A stretch of 64,000 nt of DNA from Halobacillus amylolyticus (GCF_022921115.1 NZ_CP095076.1:62001-126000); one strand, 5' to 3'. Counted from the first letter of the stretch, positions 41,548-50,873 are shown. Notes: generated by a model from the sequence alone, not told the origin. Made by a program: numbers and translations.

Positions 41548-43047
41548 ATGTTACAAGTGGAACAGATCGATTATATCAGATTGGAAGCTAATCAAAAAGG
41601 TTGTACATATTCAGGTGTAGCCAGTCGTATGAATTTAGATCCTAGAACTGTAAAAAAGTATGCGGATCAAGAAAAGTTTGAGCAACGCGGTAAGGTTGTA
41701 CGGCCTTCACCTATCATGGACCCTGTTAAACCAATAGTAGATAAGTGGATTAAAGAGGATCTGAAAAAGAAAAAGAAAAATCATCGAACAGCAAAACGAA
41801 TGTACCAACAATTAGTAAAGAATCATAGCTTCAAGGGATCAGCGCGCACTGTGCGAGATTACGTATCTAAGAGAAAAAGAGAATTGAAAGAATATATCGA
41901 GGAATCCTCTTTGCCATTGGATTCCACACCAGGAACAGCTCAAGTGGATTTTGGTACGGCTCCTTTCGAATACAATAACGTAGTGATCGATCTTCCGTAT
42001 TTAGTTATGTCGTTCCCTTTCAGCAACTGTTTCTACTTTCAAGTATTTCCTTCGGAAAACACAGAATGTTTATTAGAAGGGTTGCAGCGCATGTTTCATT
42101 ACATGGGTGGTGTCCCTCGTACGATACGCTTTGATAACCTTTCTCCGGCGGTAAAGAAAATTGGTGCAAAAGGAGAGCGCGAGCTCACCGAGACATTTGA
42201 GCGTTTTGTCTTACATTACGGATTCCAGTATGAATTCTGTAACCCTGGAAAAGGAAATGAAAAAGGGCATGTGGAAGCGATGGTGAAATATGTGCGAAAC
42301 AATTTCCTACTTCCTGAATGCTTTATTACTGATTTAGACCATTTCAATGAAGCACAATGGCAATTAGCAGAAGAAGATCGTGATAGGCTCCATTACGACA
42401 AGAATGTTCTTCAATCTGTTTTGTTTTCGGAGGATGAAGAAGAATGGCTTATTCTCCCTGAAAAGAAATTCGAGTGTGCTCGTAGAGAGGAAGTAACAGC
42501 TGATAAGACTGGTATGGTTACAGTTGATAAAAAACTATATTCAACTTCTCCACGCTTTGCGAAGGAAAAAGTACGTGTGCAAATTAGTTACAACGAAATT
42601 ATGATTCTTAATGATCATAATGAAATCATCGTTAAACACAGTCGTTTATATGGTGCCAAGAGAAAATCAATGGTTTGGCAGCCGTATCTACATTTACTTT
42701 CGCGACGACCAAGAGCTATAAAATATACCAACTTATATGAGCAATTTCCACCGATATGGACGGACTATCTCATGAACTGTACAGAAGAAGAACAAAAAGA
42801 AGCCTTACGGCTTTTGGGAACTCTATTAAAGAATAATGATTTCAGTCTACTAAATAAGGCGTTAAAACAAGCATCATCGCATGGTCACCCTAGTTCAGAT
42901 CATATTAAACATTGTTTTTATACATTGCGAAAAGACAATCGCCTCTATCAAGAGGTGGAACCTAAGGTTAAAGTTCCACCCGTTCCGGAAGCTACCAGAG
43001 GACTCTCTCATTATGACGCTTTCTTTAAACAGGAGGTGACAACATGA
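41548..43047 (+). CDS. istA: IS21-family transposase IstA
   Basis: 499 residues. N-terminal helix-turn-helix (GCTYSGVASRMNLDPRTVKKYADQ), then the DDE integrase core with TAQVDFGTAPFEY (first Asp), IRFDNLSPAV (second Asp) and NEKGHVEAMVKYVRNNF (Glu). The C-terminal beta region follows. IstA carries out strand cleavage and joining with IstB as helper. AGGAGG lies upstream, and istB overlaps by 4 bp (ATGA). Confidence 0.95.
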   Translation: MLQVEQIDYIRLEANQKGCTYSGVASRMNLDPRTVKKYADQEKFEQRGKVVRPSPIMDPVKPIVDKWIKEDLKKKKKNHRTAKRMYQQLVKNHSFKGSARTVRDYVSKRKRELKEYIEESSLPLDSTPGTAQVDFGTAPFEYNNVVIDLPYLVMSFPFSNCFYFQVFPSENTECLLEGLQRMFHYMGGVPRTIRFDNLSPAVKKIGAKGERELTETFERFVLHYGFQYEFCNPGKGNEKGHVEAMVKYVRNNFLLPECFITDLDHFNEAQWQLAEEDRDRLHYDKNVLQSVLFSEDEEEWLILPEKKFECARREEVTADKTGMVTVDKKLYSTSPRFAKEKVRVQISYNEIMILNDHNEIIVKHSRLYGAKRKSMVWQPYLHLLSRRPRAIKYTNLYEQFPPIWTDYLMNCTEEEQKEALRLLGTLLKNNDFSLLNKALKQASSHGHPSSDHIKHCFYTLRKDNRLYQEVEPKVKVPPVPEATRGLSHYDAFFKQEVTT

Positions 43048-43763
43048 GGGAACAAATTGAACAGCACGCGAAACGTTTGAAACTCAGTTGGATTCGCGAA
43101 CACTATCACCAAATTGAGGCCGATACCCATGAAGAATATTTACTCAAGCTTTTTGAAAAAGAAGTTGAGAATCGGGAAGAGCGTAAAGTACAACTATTAT
43201 TGAGTCAAGCCCAGCTCCCTAAAACAAGCAACCACCCTTATGTTTGGGACCATATTCAAATCCCTCAAGGGATTGATCGAGATACTATATTAAATGGAGA
43301 ATTCATCAAAGAGAAGGAAAATATGATTTTTTATGGTGGAGTGGGAACCGGTAAAACCTACTTGGCAACGTTGGTTGGTCTGAATGCCATACACAGGTTT
43401 GGCAGTAAAGTGAAGTTCTATACTGTGGCATCGTTAGTGAACCAGCTCATTGAAGCCAATCAAAAAGAAACGCTACCTAAGCTTTTAAAGCAATTGAAAA
43501 AGCTAGATCTCCTCATCTTAGATGAGTTGGGTTACATTCCCTTGAACAAAGAAGGAGCAGAGCTCCTGTTTCAAGTTATATCAATGTGTTACGAGACAAA
43601 GAGCCTTATCATTACAACGAACTTACAGTTTGGCCAGTGGAATCACGTTTTCGGTGACCCTATATTAACAGAGGCGGTCATTGATCGCCTTATCCATCAC
43701 TCTCACTTAACCGTATTTACGGGCGAGAGTTTCAGGTACAAGGAGTCTTTATTACATCAGTAA
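43044..43763 (+). CDS. istB: IS21-family transposition helper ATPase IstB
   Basis: 239 residues of the DnaC/IstB AAA+ type: Walker A FYGGVGTGKTYLATLVGLNAI near residue 100, Walker B LDLLILDELGYIPLNKEGAELLFQVI, and IITTNLQFGQWN (sensor). IstB loads on target DNA and directs IstA. Its start overlaps the istA stop, and AGGAGGTG lies inside the end of istA. Confidence 0.95.
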   Translation: MREQIEQHAKRLKLSWIREHYHQIEADTHEEYLLKLFEKEVENREERKVQLLLSQAQLPKTSNHPYVWDHIQIPQGIDRDTILNGEFIKEKENMIFYGGVGTGKTYLATLVGLNAIHRFGSKVKFYTVASLVNQLIEANQKETLPKLLKQLKKLDLLILDELGYIPLNKEGAELLFQVISMCYETKSLIITTNLQFGQWNHVFGDPILTEAVIDRLIHHSHLTVFTGESFRYKESLLHQ

Positions 43764-43837
43764 AATTGAGGTGGCGAGTGGCATGCATTTTCGAATGCCA
43801 TTTCATACATATTTCGCTTGCCAAATACACCTAAATT

Positions 43838-43873
43838 AGCATCTGATATTTTGTTTAACAATGTTTTAAACAT
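43838..43873 (-). pseudogene. 5' fragment of the membrane protein gene split by IS21
   Basis: ATG at 43873 preceded by GGGGGAAG encodes MFKTLLNKISDA. With the target-repeat copy 43830-43837 it continues in frame into the main part beyond the IS (NLGKVLTVIIW...). Confidence 0.7.
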
Positions 43874-43879
43874 TGGCTT

Positions 43880-44126
43880 CCCCCTAATAATAATTTGCAA
43901 GAGCAAAAAAGTACCATCTGTAGTTTAAATAATTTAAGTATTTTGTTTTGATGCTTAGTGGGTGAGGATTTAAAGTATTATACACGAGATGGGATCTAAT
44001 TTTTAGAAAAAATGTATTTAACGTTGTAATTCCGCATTTTCTGACGCTCCCCCTATTTTGGCTAACTGCTTTTGAACTATATAGTAGGAGAAAGGAAGAA
44101 CTCTTTTTCGAGGAAATTATTGAGAG
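43880..44126. other. Spacer without recognised genes
   Basis: AT-rich. The 3' end contains CGCATTTTCTGACGCTCCCCC near 44031-44051, possibly a Tn3-like end given the adjacent resolvase. No ORF supported. Confidence 0.35.
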
Positions 44127-44681
44127 TTAACGGTTACTTAAATATCTATAAAAAGTAGCCCTGCTAATGTCAGCTGCATTCAGTATCTCCTCTATACTAT
44201 ACTCTTTACTATCATACATGCGAAAGGCCATATCCAGCTTGGATTTGTCTTTTTTTGGTCGACCACCTTTTCTTCCCCGAGTTCGAGCAGCATCCAATCC
44301 GGATTTTGTTCTTTCAGATATAATGTCGCGTTCAAATTGAGCCAGACCACTGAAGATTGTAAAAACAAGTTTCCCCATCGCTGTTGTTGTATCAATGTTT
44401 TCGTTTATGGAAACAAAGTTAATGTCCTTGTCCTGGAAGTCATTAATGAGATCCACCAAGTGTTTTGTACTACGGCCAATACGATCGAGTTTATAAACGA
44501 CCACTGTATCTCCTTCGCGTAGATACTTCATCATTTCCATGAATGCTGGCCGATCTTCTTTTGTTCCGGTGATTTTTTCTGAATAGATATTTTTCTCTTC
44601 TACGCCATATTTCTTTAACGCGTCAAATTGCATATGTAAATTTTGATCTTTTGTACTGACCCGGGCATACCCAAATAACAT
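44127..44681 (-). CDS. Serine resolvase/invertase (Tn3 TnpR/Pin type)
   Basis: 184 residues: catalytic Ser in FGYARVSTKDQNL, the resolvase core DTVVVYKLDRIGRSTKHLVDLIN, AMGKLVFTIFSGLAQFERDIISERT, and a C-terminal helix-turn-helix (EYSIEEILNAADISRATFYRYL). It is complete, unlike the remnant at 37.5 kb. It could resolve plasmid multimers or be left from a Tn3-family transposon, as no tnpA is in the window. A candidate res site lies directly upstream. Confidence 0.9.
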   Translation of the reverse strand: MLFGYARVSTKDQNLHMQFDALKKYGVEEKNIYSEKITGTKEDRPAFMEMMKYLREGDTVVVYKLDRIGRSTKHLVDLINDFQDKDINFVSINENIDTTTAMGKLVFTIFSGLAQFERDIISERTKSGLDAARTRGRKGGRPKKDKSKLDMAFRMYDSKEYSIEEILNAADISRATFYRYLSNR

Positions 44682-44744
44682 ATTTTGTAACTCCTTTTGA
44701 AATTCGTTACTTATATATTATCAAAAAGGATATTCAGTGTATAT

Positions 44745-44850
44745 ATTGATATTTTGTTTTTGATACGACTTTTGAAACTAGAATATCAAGGATAAATTAA
44801 TAAATTTTCTTCTTCGTATTTCTGTATCAAAAACGAACGTTATTGATACT
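44745..44850. promoter_or_regulatory. Candidate res site upstream of the resolvase
   Basis: It contains GTTTTTGATACG (about 44756) and the dyad GTATCAA...TTGATAC (about 44825-44850), which share the TTGATAC half-site in opposite orientation. This layout resembles paired resolvase subsites. Confidence 0.5.
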
Positions 44851-45049
44851 AAGATACCTTTATAAATAAAAAGGTATCTTCTACAAACAGACCATATTGT
44901 GGAGTAACGCATTGCGAGATTATGGGGTTTTAACATAATTACTATTAAATTATATGGCAGGATAGTAGAAGACATCGAGATAATATCCTTTATTTGTAAA
45001 CAATTTGCCTTTAGAATTTAAATAAATCAATGAATTAAGTATATTTTCT

Positions 45050-45085
45050 TTCTAATTGAATCAAGTTAAATATATTCAATTAGAA
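45050..45085. promoter_or_regulatory. Operator-like inverted repeat upstream of cadD
   Basis: Perfect 12-bp arms TTCTAATTGAAT and ATTCAATTAGAA separated by 12 bp, ending 18 bp before the cadD ATG. Half-sites carry ATTCAA as in CadC/ArsR operators. Confidence 0.6.
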
Positions 45086-45103
45086 CTTTGATTGAGGTGT
45101 GTT

Positions 45104-45715
45104 ATGGTTCAAACAATTGTCACAGCAGTTATAATATATGGAGCGACTGCGTTAGATTTATTCGTTTTATTATTAATCTTTTTTGCGAGAGCCAAGACTC
45201 GAGAGCAATATAGAGATATTTATATAGGCCAGTATTTAGGTTCATTTGTTTTGATTGGTATTAGCTTGTTCTTAGCATATGTCTTAAATTTTGTTCCCGA
45301 AAAATGGGTTCTGGGACTGCTTGGATTGATTCCTATTTATTTTGGCTTGAAAGTTGCAATTTTTGGAGATTCTGATGAAGAAATAGTAGAAGAACAATTA
45401 GAAAAAAGAGGATTAAGTAAATTAGTAAAAACTGTTTCATTGGTAGTAATAGGAAGTTGTGGCGCTGATAATATAGGATTGTTTGTTCCGTATTTTATAA
45501 CTTTGAACAGTAGGGAACTACTAATAACTTTAATTGTATTTATCCTTTTAATTTATTTATTAGTACTCACAGCACAAAAGCTTTTAAACATTGGAGGTAT
45601 CGAAGAAGTAGTTGAAAAATACAGCAGATGGGCTATGGCAATAATTTATATTGGTTTAGGTGTGTTTATTATTTTCGAAAACAAAACAATACAAACCATA
45701 GTTTCTTTTTTCTAA
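45104..45715 (+). CDS. cadD: CadD-type cadmium resistance transporter
   Basis: 203 residues (start ATG 45104 with GAGGTG upstream) with five or six membrane segments. It contains ATALDLFVLLLIFFARAK at the start and IGSCGADNIGLFVPYF in the middle, the signature of the CadD family related to LysE transporters. The family gives cadmium resistance by efflux or binding. It lies alone on the plus strand behind an operator-like repeat. Confidence 0.88.
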   Translation: MVQTIVTAVIIYGATALDLFVLLLIFFARAKTREQYRDIYIGQYLGSFVLIGISLFLAYVLNFVPEKWVLGLLGLIPIYFGLKVAIFGDSDEEIVEEQLEKRGLSKLVKTVSLVVIGSCGADNIGLFVPYFITLNSRELLITLIVFILLIYLLVLTAQKLLNIGGIEEVVEKYSRWAMAIIYIGLGVFIIFENKTIQTIVSFF

Positions 45716-45880
45716 AGAAATTAGGTCTTCAGGAAAGACTAGCTTATTCTAATCTGGTCTTTTTTACTTTTTCGACTTATCATTACATGGGTGTTTTTGG
45801 ACGTATCTTCGATTAAATTCAATAAATTAAAGGTATATTTTTATATAAACTAGAAATTAGCTACTCAAGGGGGGATATGT

Positions 45881-46057
45881 ATGCCTGAAAAGTTGTTTGC
45901 CCAATGTGAGCATTGTCATCACTTGTTTTTATCCAAATCTGTTCAAATGGATAAACAGACCTTCCAAAATTCAGCTATGGAAAACAATAACGAACCTTGC
46001 CCCATTTGCCTAGAGACTACAAAGGTTGACAAAAGTAATTTGAAATTTCATAAATAG
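45881..46057 (+). CDS. Small zinc-ribbon protein, 58 residues
   Basis: ATG at 45881 after AAGGGGGG. The product starts MPEKLFAQCEHCHHLFLS and later has EPCPICLETTK, two CxxC pairs that can form one zinc ribbon. No family recognised. The location between cadD and the DD-carboxypeptidase suggests metal-linked accessory function only by position. Confidence 0.65.
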   Translation: MPEKLFAQCEHCHHLFLSKSVQMDKQTFQNSAMENNNEPCPICLETTKVDKSNLKFHK

Positions 46058-46109
46058 GTTCGCGCGAAATAACACTTCCTAGCTGTAAATCGTCGTAATA
46101 AATAATGCT

Positions 46110-46316
46110 ACGACTTATTGCTGAAATATCCAGTTTAATCTTATTATGAATCTCGAATGAGGGCCATAGATTCTTTCTAATTTAGGGTTGTAAGCGTGAG
46201 TCAAAGATGTTGGCGAGACCCGAATAGTTAGATGCAATAGGAGTTGTAACCCCTTTATAGATTTTTCATGGCTTTTTCGATCTAACCCCAAAGATTCGAT
46301 CGAAAAAGCCTTTTTT
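46110..46316 (+). other. Structured non-coding stretch ending in a strong terminator
   Basis: The last part (46270-46316) is a perfect 13-bp stem, GGCTTTTTCGATC/GATCGAAAAAGCC, with six T on the plus strand. The preceding 160 bp contain GGGTTGTAAGCGTGAGTC and GGCGAGACCC pieces that could fold. A small RNA or leader is possible; I match no known riboswitch. Confidence 0.45.
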
Positions 46317-46522
46317 GTGCCCCCTATCATGATGAGGAAGGTTTAATTTTCTTTGGTGGGGACGTATAGTACGAGGTTTGAAGTAAGTCCTGGGCTTGGA
46401 CTTTTTCGAACCGCAGTACTGGATGATTTTTACTTTAATCAAACTCTATTGGAAACCCTTGGCATGCAAGGGTTCATTTATCGTTACCAAGCATACCAAT
46501 ATTTATTAAAATCGATAAGTGA

Positions 46523-47686
46523 TTAGAACGAAAGAGTATTCAATAACAACGGGGTGTGCAATGTCTTACCAAGGAAAGATACTACCCTTGGGAGGTTTCC
46601 GAGAACTACCCCTACCGCATCAACGTTCTTAGATGCTGAATCTTGTTCCTTCATTACCTTTTCTTTTTTAGGTTCAACCTTATCCAATTTAAGGGATGTT
46701 AGGACTGAACCATTTTTTTGATCAATAACCTTTAACTTTCCATTTTTTACTTCTTTAGTTACCTTTCTATTTAAGGGTTTTGTAAAGGATAGTTTTTCGG
46801 GGACCTTATACTTTACGCCATCAACTATAAACGTGGTTCCTTCGGAGATAGTAGAAGTTTGAAAACTTCTGAATCCATAGTCTAGTAGTTTTGTAGTGTC
46901 TTTATAAGCCCCTCTTTGGAAATTGCTATTTAAGGTGATCACTATTAAGCTTATGTTTTCTCTTTCTGCTGTAGTTGCCAATGTAAATCCTGATTGGTTA
47001 ACAAATCCTGTCTTTCCACCAGTTACTCCTTTATATGGATTTTGCCTCATTAACTTATGATGAGTATAAAGAGTAGTATCCCAAGATTCGCCGTTCCATT
47101 TTAGTTTCTTTGTGCCAAATATTTCTCTAAACACTTCATTCTTCATTGCATACTGTGTAATTTTAGCTAAATCCTCCGCAGTAGTTACATGTTGAGCATC
47201 AAAAAGACCGTGTGGATTTACAAAATTGGTATTTTTAACGCCAACGACGTTCTTCAAATACTGGTTGATCTCAGTGGAGAAACGCTCTACACTCCCACTC
47301 AAATGTTCCGCAATCGCAACACCCGCATCATTACCGGAATTAATCAGCAGCCCTTGAAGCAACTTTTTTAGGGTAACTTGTTCCCCTTCCTCCAAATAGA
47401 CTTTTGTTCCAACCGTGTTTCTTGCATTTTCACTAACGGTGACAACGTCATCTAAATTACCCGTTTCTATCGCATAGATAGCTGTTGCAATTTTGGTTAG
47501 ACTAGCCGGATACATTTTTTTACTGGCATTTTTTTCGTAGAGCACTTCGCCCGTCTCTGAGTCTATCATGATAGCAGCTTCGCTCATTAAATTTGATTGG
47601 AATTTATCTGATGCACCAAAAGCTGTTGAGACAATTGATACATTCATAATAACCATCATGGCTACAATTAATGTGATTCTTTTCAT
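46523..47686 (-). CDS. D-alanyl-D-alanine carboxypeptidase (PBP5/DacF type)
   Basis: 387 residues; start at ATG 47686 after CAGGGG. Signal peptide (KRITLIVAMMVIMNVSIVSTAFG), then the three serine-peptidase motifs: SxxK in PASLTKIATA, SGN in INSGNDAG and KTG in GGKTGFVN. A C-terminal beta domain and an amphipathic end follow. The family trims the terminal D-Ala of peptidoglycan stems. Its place in a metal island is unusual, but its form is complete. Confidence 0.92.
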   Translation of the reverse strand: MKRITLIVAMMVIMNVSIVSTAFGASDKFQSNLMSEAAIMIDSETGEVLYEKNASKKMYPASLTKIATAIYAIETGNLDDVVTVSENARNTVGTKVYLEEGEQVTLKKLLQGLLINSGNDAGVAIAEHLSGSVERFSTEINQYLKNVVGVKNTNFVNPHGLFDAQHVTTAEDLAKITQYAMKNEVFREIFGTKKLKWNGESWDTTLYTHHKLMRQNPYKGVTGGKTGFVNQSGFTLATTAERENISLIVITLNSNFQRGAYKDTTKLLDYGFRSFQTSTISEGTTFIVDGVKYKVPEKLSFTKPLNRKVTKEVKNGKLKVIDQKNGSVLTSLKLDKVEPKKEKVMKEQDSASKNVDAVGVVLGNLPRVVSFLGKTLHTPLLLNTLSF

Positions 47687-47704
47687 GTTGATACCCCTGT
47701 CCAA

Positions 47705-48240
47705 AGTTTTTTCTGTACCACAAAGTCACTGAATTAGATAAAAATGCTAGTTTCAAATGTATCAAGCTTTGTGGTTGCTCAAAAAGCATTAAAGGTGCTA
47801 GATTACATAATATCACTAACTTATAAGTAGAGTGTATTGATTAAATGCTTGTAATGAATACTTAAAATCATTAACCCTTTTGTAATAAAACTGGTGAATG
47901 TTTCCACTCTCATGATGGTCACTTTGTTTTTCCTCTAAACAACTTACACATGGTCCCAATGCGTTAAGGGATAAGATGAGTAGGGATGACCATATAATAT
48001 GGAAGTTTCTAGCGTTATTAATGGTTTTCCCTTAGGTAGTTGAATCAGTCGCATAAAAAACAGGCTGTTGAGATGATCCCAACAGCCTGTGAGGTAAGTA
48101 GTTTTTAATTATTGGTCCTAAGTAGCAATTGTTTAGTATCGTTAGAGACATATATTTTTTTATTTTAGATCCATAAAGTGAGATGGTAAGGGTAAGTTCT
48201 TTTATTTCTTTTTCTCGAATGTTTTCTTTTAAAGAGGTTA
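47705..48240. other. Intergenic region with a minus-strand terminator
   Basis: No supported ORF in this 0.5-kb spacer. The only clear structure is the hairpin at 48060-48090. The 48100-48240 part is T-rich. Confidence 0.4.
48060..48090 (-). terminator. Intrinsic terminator of the ZIP gene
   Basis: Stem ACAGGCTGTTG/CAACAGCCTGT with TTTTTTATG on the minus strand. Confidence 0.75.
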
Positions 48241-48246
48241 TTTTGC

Positions 48247-48951
48247 TCAGCTTAATGTTAAATATAAATAGATACCCCCAACTCCTACCATACCCACAAT
48301 AAGGCTATACATCCAGGAAGATTGTTTTATAGACTCTTTAAAAATTTCCTGTATGGCAACCATGAGAATAATGGAAATCGTTATATTTACAATGAAGGCT
48401 AACAAAAAAGGGAAACTAATATCGATAAATTGCCCCAATAGAGATCCTATGATGATGGGGAGTGTAACAACCATTGTACACAACATCCAGGTTAGAATCC
48501 CAAACCCCGATAAAAATAAGGGTGTGAATATGATAATCCCCTCGGGAATGTTATGTAAAAGGAGAGTTAGCACCATGGCACCAGCTAACTCTGAACCTAT
48601 ATTTGAACCAAGTACAAATCCCATTGGAAAGTTATGAACAGAAATACTAATGGTTAAGATAATACCTGTTCGAACAAAGATATCTTTTTGAGGGCTTCGG
48701 GTAATGATTGTAACCTTATCTAAAGAGTGATGAATACACCGAAAAAGAGTGATGCCAGCAATGGCCCCTACAAAAAATACTCCCCATCCCCCCAGGCGGA
48801 GACTTTCAGGAATCATTTCAAAAGCTAACAATCCAATGATAAGGCCCGTGCATAAAGCGTATATAAAGCTTTGTTGAACTCCTTTAAAAATCCAAGCAAA
48901 AATTCCGCCGATTCCTATTCCTAATCCAGAGGCAAAAGCCCCATAATCCAT
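48247..48951 (-). CDS. ZIP-family divalent metal transporter
   Basis: 234 residues with eight likely membrane segments. The two metal-binding histidine motifs of ZIP proteins are present: ISVHNFPMGFVLGSNIG and LLHNIPEGIIIFTPLF. ZIP proteins usually carry zinc or other divalent metals into the cytoplasm. It is divergent from the CzrA-like repressor gene and may share its control region. Confidence 0.88.
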   Translation of the reverse strand: MDYGAFASGLGIGIGGIFAWIFKGVQQSFIYALCTGLIIGLLAFEMIPESLRLGGWGVFFVGAIAGITLFRCIHHSLDKVTIITRSPQKDIFVRTGIILTISISVHNFPMGFVLGSNIGSELAGAMVLTLLLHNIPEGIIIFTPLFLSGFGILTWMLCTMVVTLPIIIGSLLGQFIDISFPFLLAFIVNITISIILMVAIQEIFKESIKQSSWMYSLIVGMVGVGGIYLYLTLS

Positions 48952-49037
48952 GCAGTTCCCATTCTATCTCTCCATAGTTGTTTTGACATTAATCAGAAGC
49001 GTAAAATGAATGTATCCCCCTAATAACTTATTTATGT

Positions 49038-49091
49038 TTGACGTTGATTTATCATGCGTGTAATATGTTCATATGTTAATATATACATATG
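49038..49091 (+). promoter_or_regulatory. Promoter and ArsR-type operator of the czrA-czcD unit
   Basis: TTGACG (49038-49043), 17 bp, TAATAT (49061-49066). The dyad CATATGT-TAATATAT-ACATATG (49070-49091) begins just after the -10, so repressor binding would block transcription start. Confidence 0.75.
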
Positions 49092-49128
49092 TAGAGGGGA
49101 TAACTTCAGAAAGGGAGAGATATTGCTA

Positions 49129-49509
49129 ATGAATGATGCAACACAAACGAAAAATAATAGTAAAGCCGTGGTAACAGAGTTACGTGATTTTGAGGAAAAA
49201 GTGGACGACAGTTTCCTAAAAGAACTTGATGAGGAAACATTATTTGTCGTTTCACAAACCTTTAAAGCATTGTGCCATCCTACGAGAATTCGGATTCTCC
49301 ATTTACTGTTTCAAAATGAATATGCTGTGAACGAAATTGCTGAACATCTAAGCCTAAGTCAATCAACAGTTTCCCATCAGCTAACTTTTCTAAAGAACTT
49401 ACGGTTAGTAAAATTCCGCAGAGATGGGAAAAGTCTGTATTATTCCCATGATGATGAACATGTTATGAATATGCTAAACCAAACGATTAAGCACGCCAGT
49501 CACTGTTAA
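49129..49509 (+). CDS. czrA: ArsR/SmtB-family metal-sensing repressor (CzrA-like)
   Basis: 126 residues from ATG 49129 (AGGGAGAG upstream). It has the winged helix [54 protein letters not shown]. The C-terminal helix [18 protein letters not shown] has the D...H...H..H pattern of the alpha-5 zinc site in CzrA/SmtB. Such proteins release DNA when zinc, cobalt or cadmium binds. The czcD exporter gene follows after 41 bp, and the likely operator lies upstream. Confidence 0.88.
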   Translation: MNDATQTKNNSKAVVTELRDFEEKVDDSFLKELDEETLFVVSQTFKALCHPTRIRILHLLFQNEYAVNEIAEHLSLSQSTVSHQLTFLKNLRLVKFRRDGKSLYYSHDDEHVMNMLNQTIKHASHC

Positions 49510-49550
49510 TAAACATTTAAGAATAAGGGATTAACATAGGAGGTATGAGT

Positions 49551-50497
49551 TTGGGACACGATCATGGCCATGATCATACGCATGGCGCAAACAAAAAAGC
49601 TTTAATGATTAGTTTTATTATTATTACTTTGTATATGATTGTAGAAGCTATTGGGGGGTCTTAACCAATAGTCTTGCTCTCTTAGCTGACGCAGGTCATA
49701 TGCTAAGTGACTCCGTCTCGTTAGGGGTTGGCCTTTTAGCCTTTATAATGGGAGAAAAAGTAGCCAACTATAGCAAGACTTACGGATATAAACGGTTTGA
49801 AATCCTAGCTGCCCTCTTCAACGGAGTTACACTCATATTAATTGCATTGTACATTTTTTATGAAGCTTTTCAGCGATTTGCAGATCCCCCTGAAGTTGCT
49901 TCCGTTGGAATGCTGACGATAGGTATCATCGGTCTCCTTGTAAACGTAATTGTTGCTTGGATTTTGATGCGTCAGGGGGATACCAAGGAAAACATAAACT
50001 TGCGAGCTGCTTTTCTACATGTATTAGGTGATTTATTAGGATCTGTGGGTGCTGTTATTGCTGCGCTACTCATCATGTTCTTGGGATGGGGCTGGGCAGA
50101 CCCTCTTGCAAGTGTCATTGTAGCTGTCCTTGTATTAATTAGTGGTTGGCGTGTAGCCAAAGATTCTGTTCATGTTCTGATGGAAGGGACACCTAAAAAC
50201 GTAAACATCCAAGACATCACCGATACGATAGAGGCGATTCCTGAGATTTTAGGGATTCATGATTTACACGTATGGAGTATTACAAGTGGACAAAATGCTC
50301 TCTCCTGCCATGCTGTAGTTACGGAGAATTTAACAGTCCAAGAGTGTCAGGAACTATTAAGAAACGTTGAGTCCCAACTAAAGGATAAAGATATTGGCCA
50401 TGTAACGGTCCAAATGGAAACACGTGAACACCCTCATGATGATTCTCTTTTATGTAAAAATGAAGGTGAAGATCATTCTCACCAACATGACCATTAA
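49551..50497 (+). CDS. czcD: CzcD-type cation diffusion facilitator (frameshifted in this sequence)
   Basis: The frame opens at TTG 49551 (AGGAGGT 6 bp upstream; ATG 49545 is in frame but too close). It reads MGHDHGHDHTHG, then a first membrane segment. A GGGGGG run near 49660 breaks the frame; one more G gives EAIGGVLTNSLALLADAGHML, the expected family sequence. The rest is complete to a His-rich tail (HSHQHDH), about 315 residues in total. CDF proteins export zinc, cadmium or cobalt in exchange for protons. Controlled most likely by the CzrA-like repressor upstream. Confidence 0.85.
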
Positions 50498-50502
50498 ATC
50501 GT

Positions 50503-50535
50503 ATGCCTCCACTGCTTAGCTTTGGGGGCATTTTT
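50503..50535 (+). terminator. Intrinsic terminator of the czrA-czcD unit
   Basis: ATGCCTCC paired with GGGGGCAT (one G-U) and a T-run. Confidence 0.65.
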
Positions 50536-50873
50536 GGGGGAGAAAAGTGATCTCTCTTTCGTTTTTGAACACTTTCAAACAATTTTCAGATTGGAAAGCC
50601 TTCTTCATCGTTAAGGTGTTATTCTGATTAAGAATTCGTTAAGAAAAAGGGGATAAGCATGAGTGAAAGGATATTCATTCCATTTATCTAAATTGAAGAA
50701 ACATGTTAGGTAAATAGACCTTTACGGTGGATTCGCTCACGGGACCAGTATCTTTAAGTCACGTCAGAAGGAGGAGTCATAAAGAGGTAGGAGTAGACAT
50801 TGAAATGGATGCTATTGTTAGAGACTTAAGAAAACTCCTTTTAAAAAGGTAAAGATTGTGAAAGGAAGATTCG
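50536..50873. other. Spacer with short gene remnants
   Basis: No complete ORF. Near 50785-50852 the frame VGVDIEMDAIVRDLRKLLLKR follows a GGAGGAG, perhaps the end of a lost gene. I cannot identify it. Confidence 0.35.

Larger units (their letters stand above)
41396..43829 (+). mobile_element. IS21-family insertion sequence with 8-bp target duplication
   Basis: 2434 bp carrying istA and istB. Ends are imperfect inverted repeats, both starting TGT: TGTTTATGGCATTCTAGAAA on the left, and TGTATTTGGCAAGCGAAATA read inward from the right. The element is flanked by CCTAAATT at 41388-41395 and 43830-43837, an 8-bp direct repeat as expected for IS21 transposition. The intact genes and perfect target duplication indicate a recent insertion. 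Confidence 0.92.

Noticed and set aside
46115..46330. 71-codon minus-strand ORF
   Set aside because: It covers the strong terminator hairpin and has no ribosome site; a gene is unlikely.
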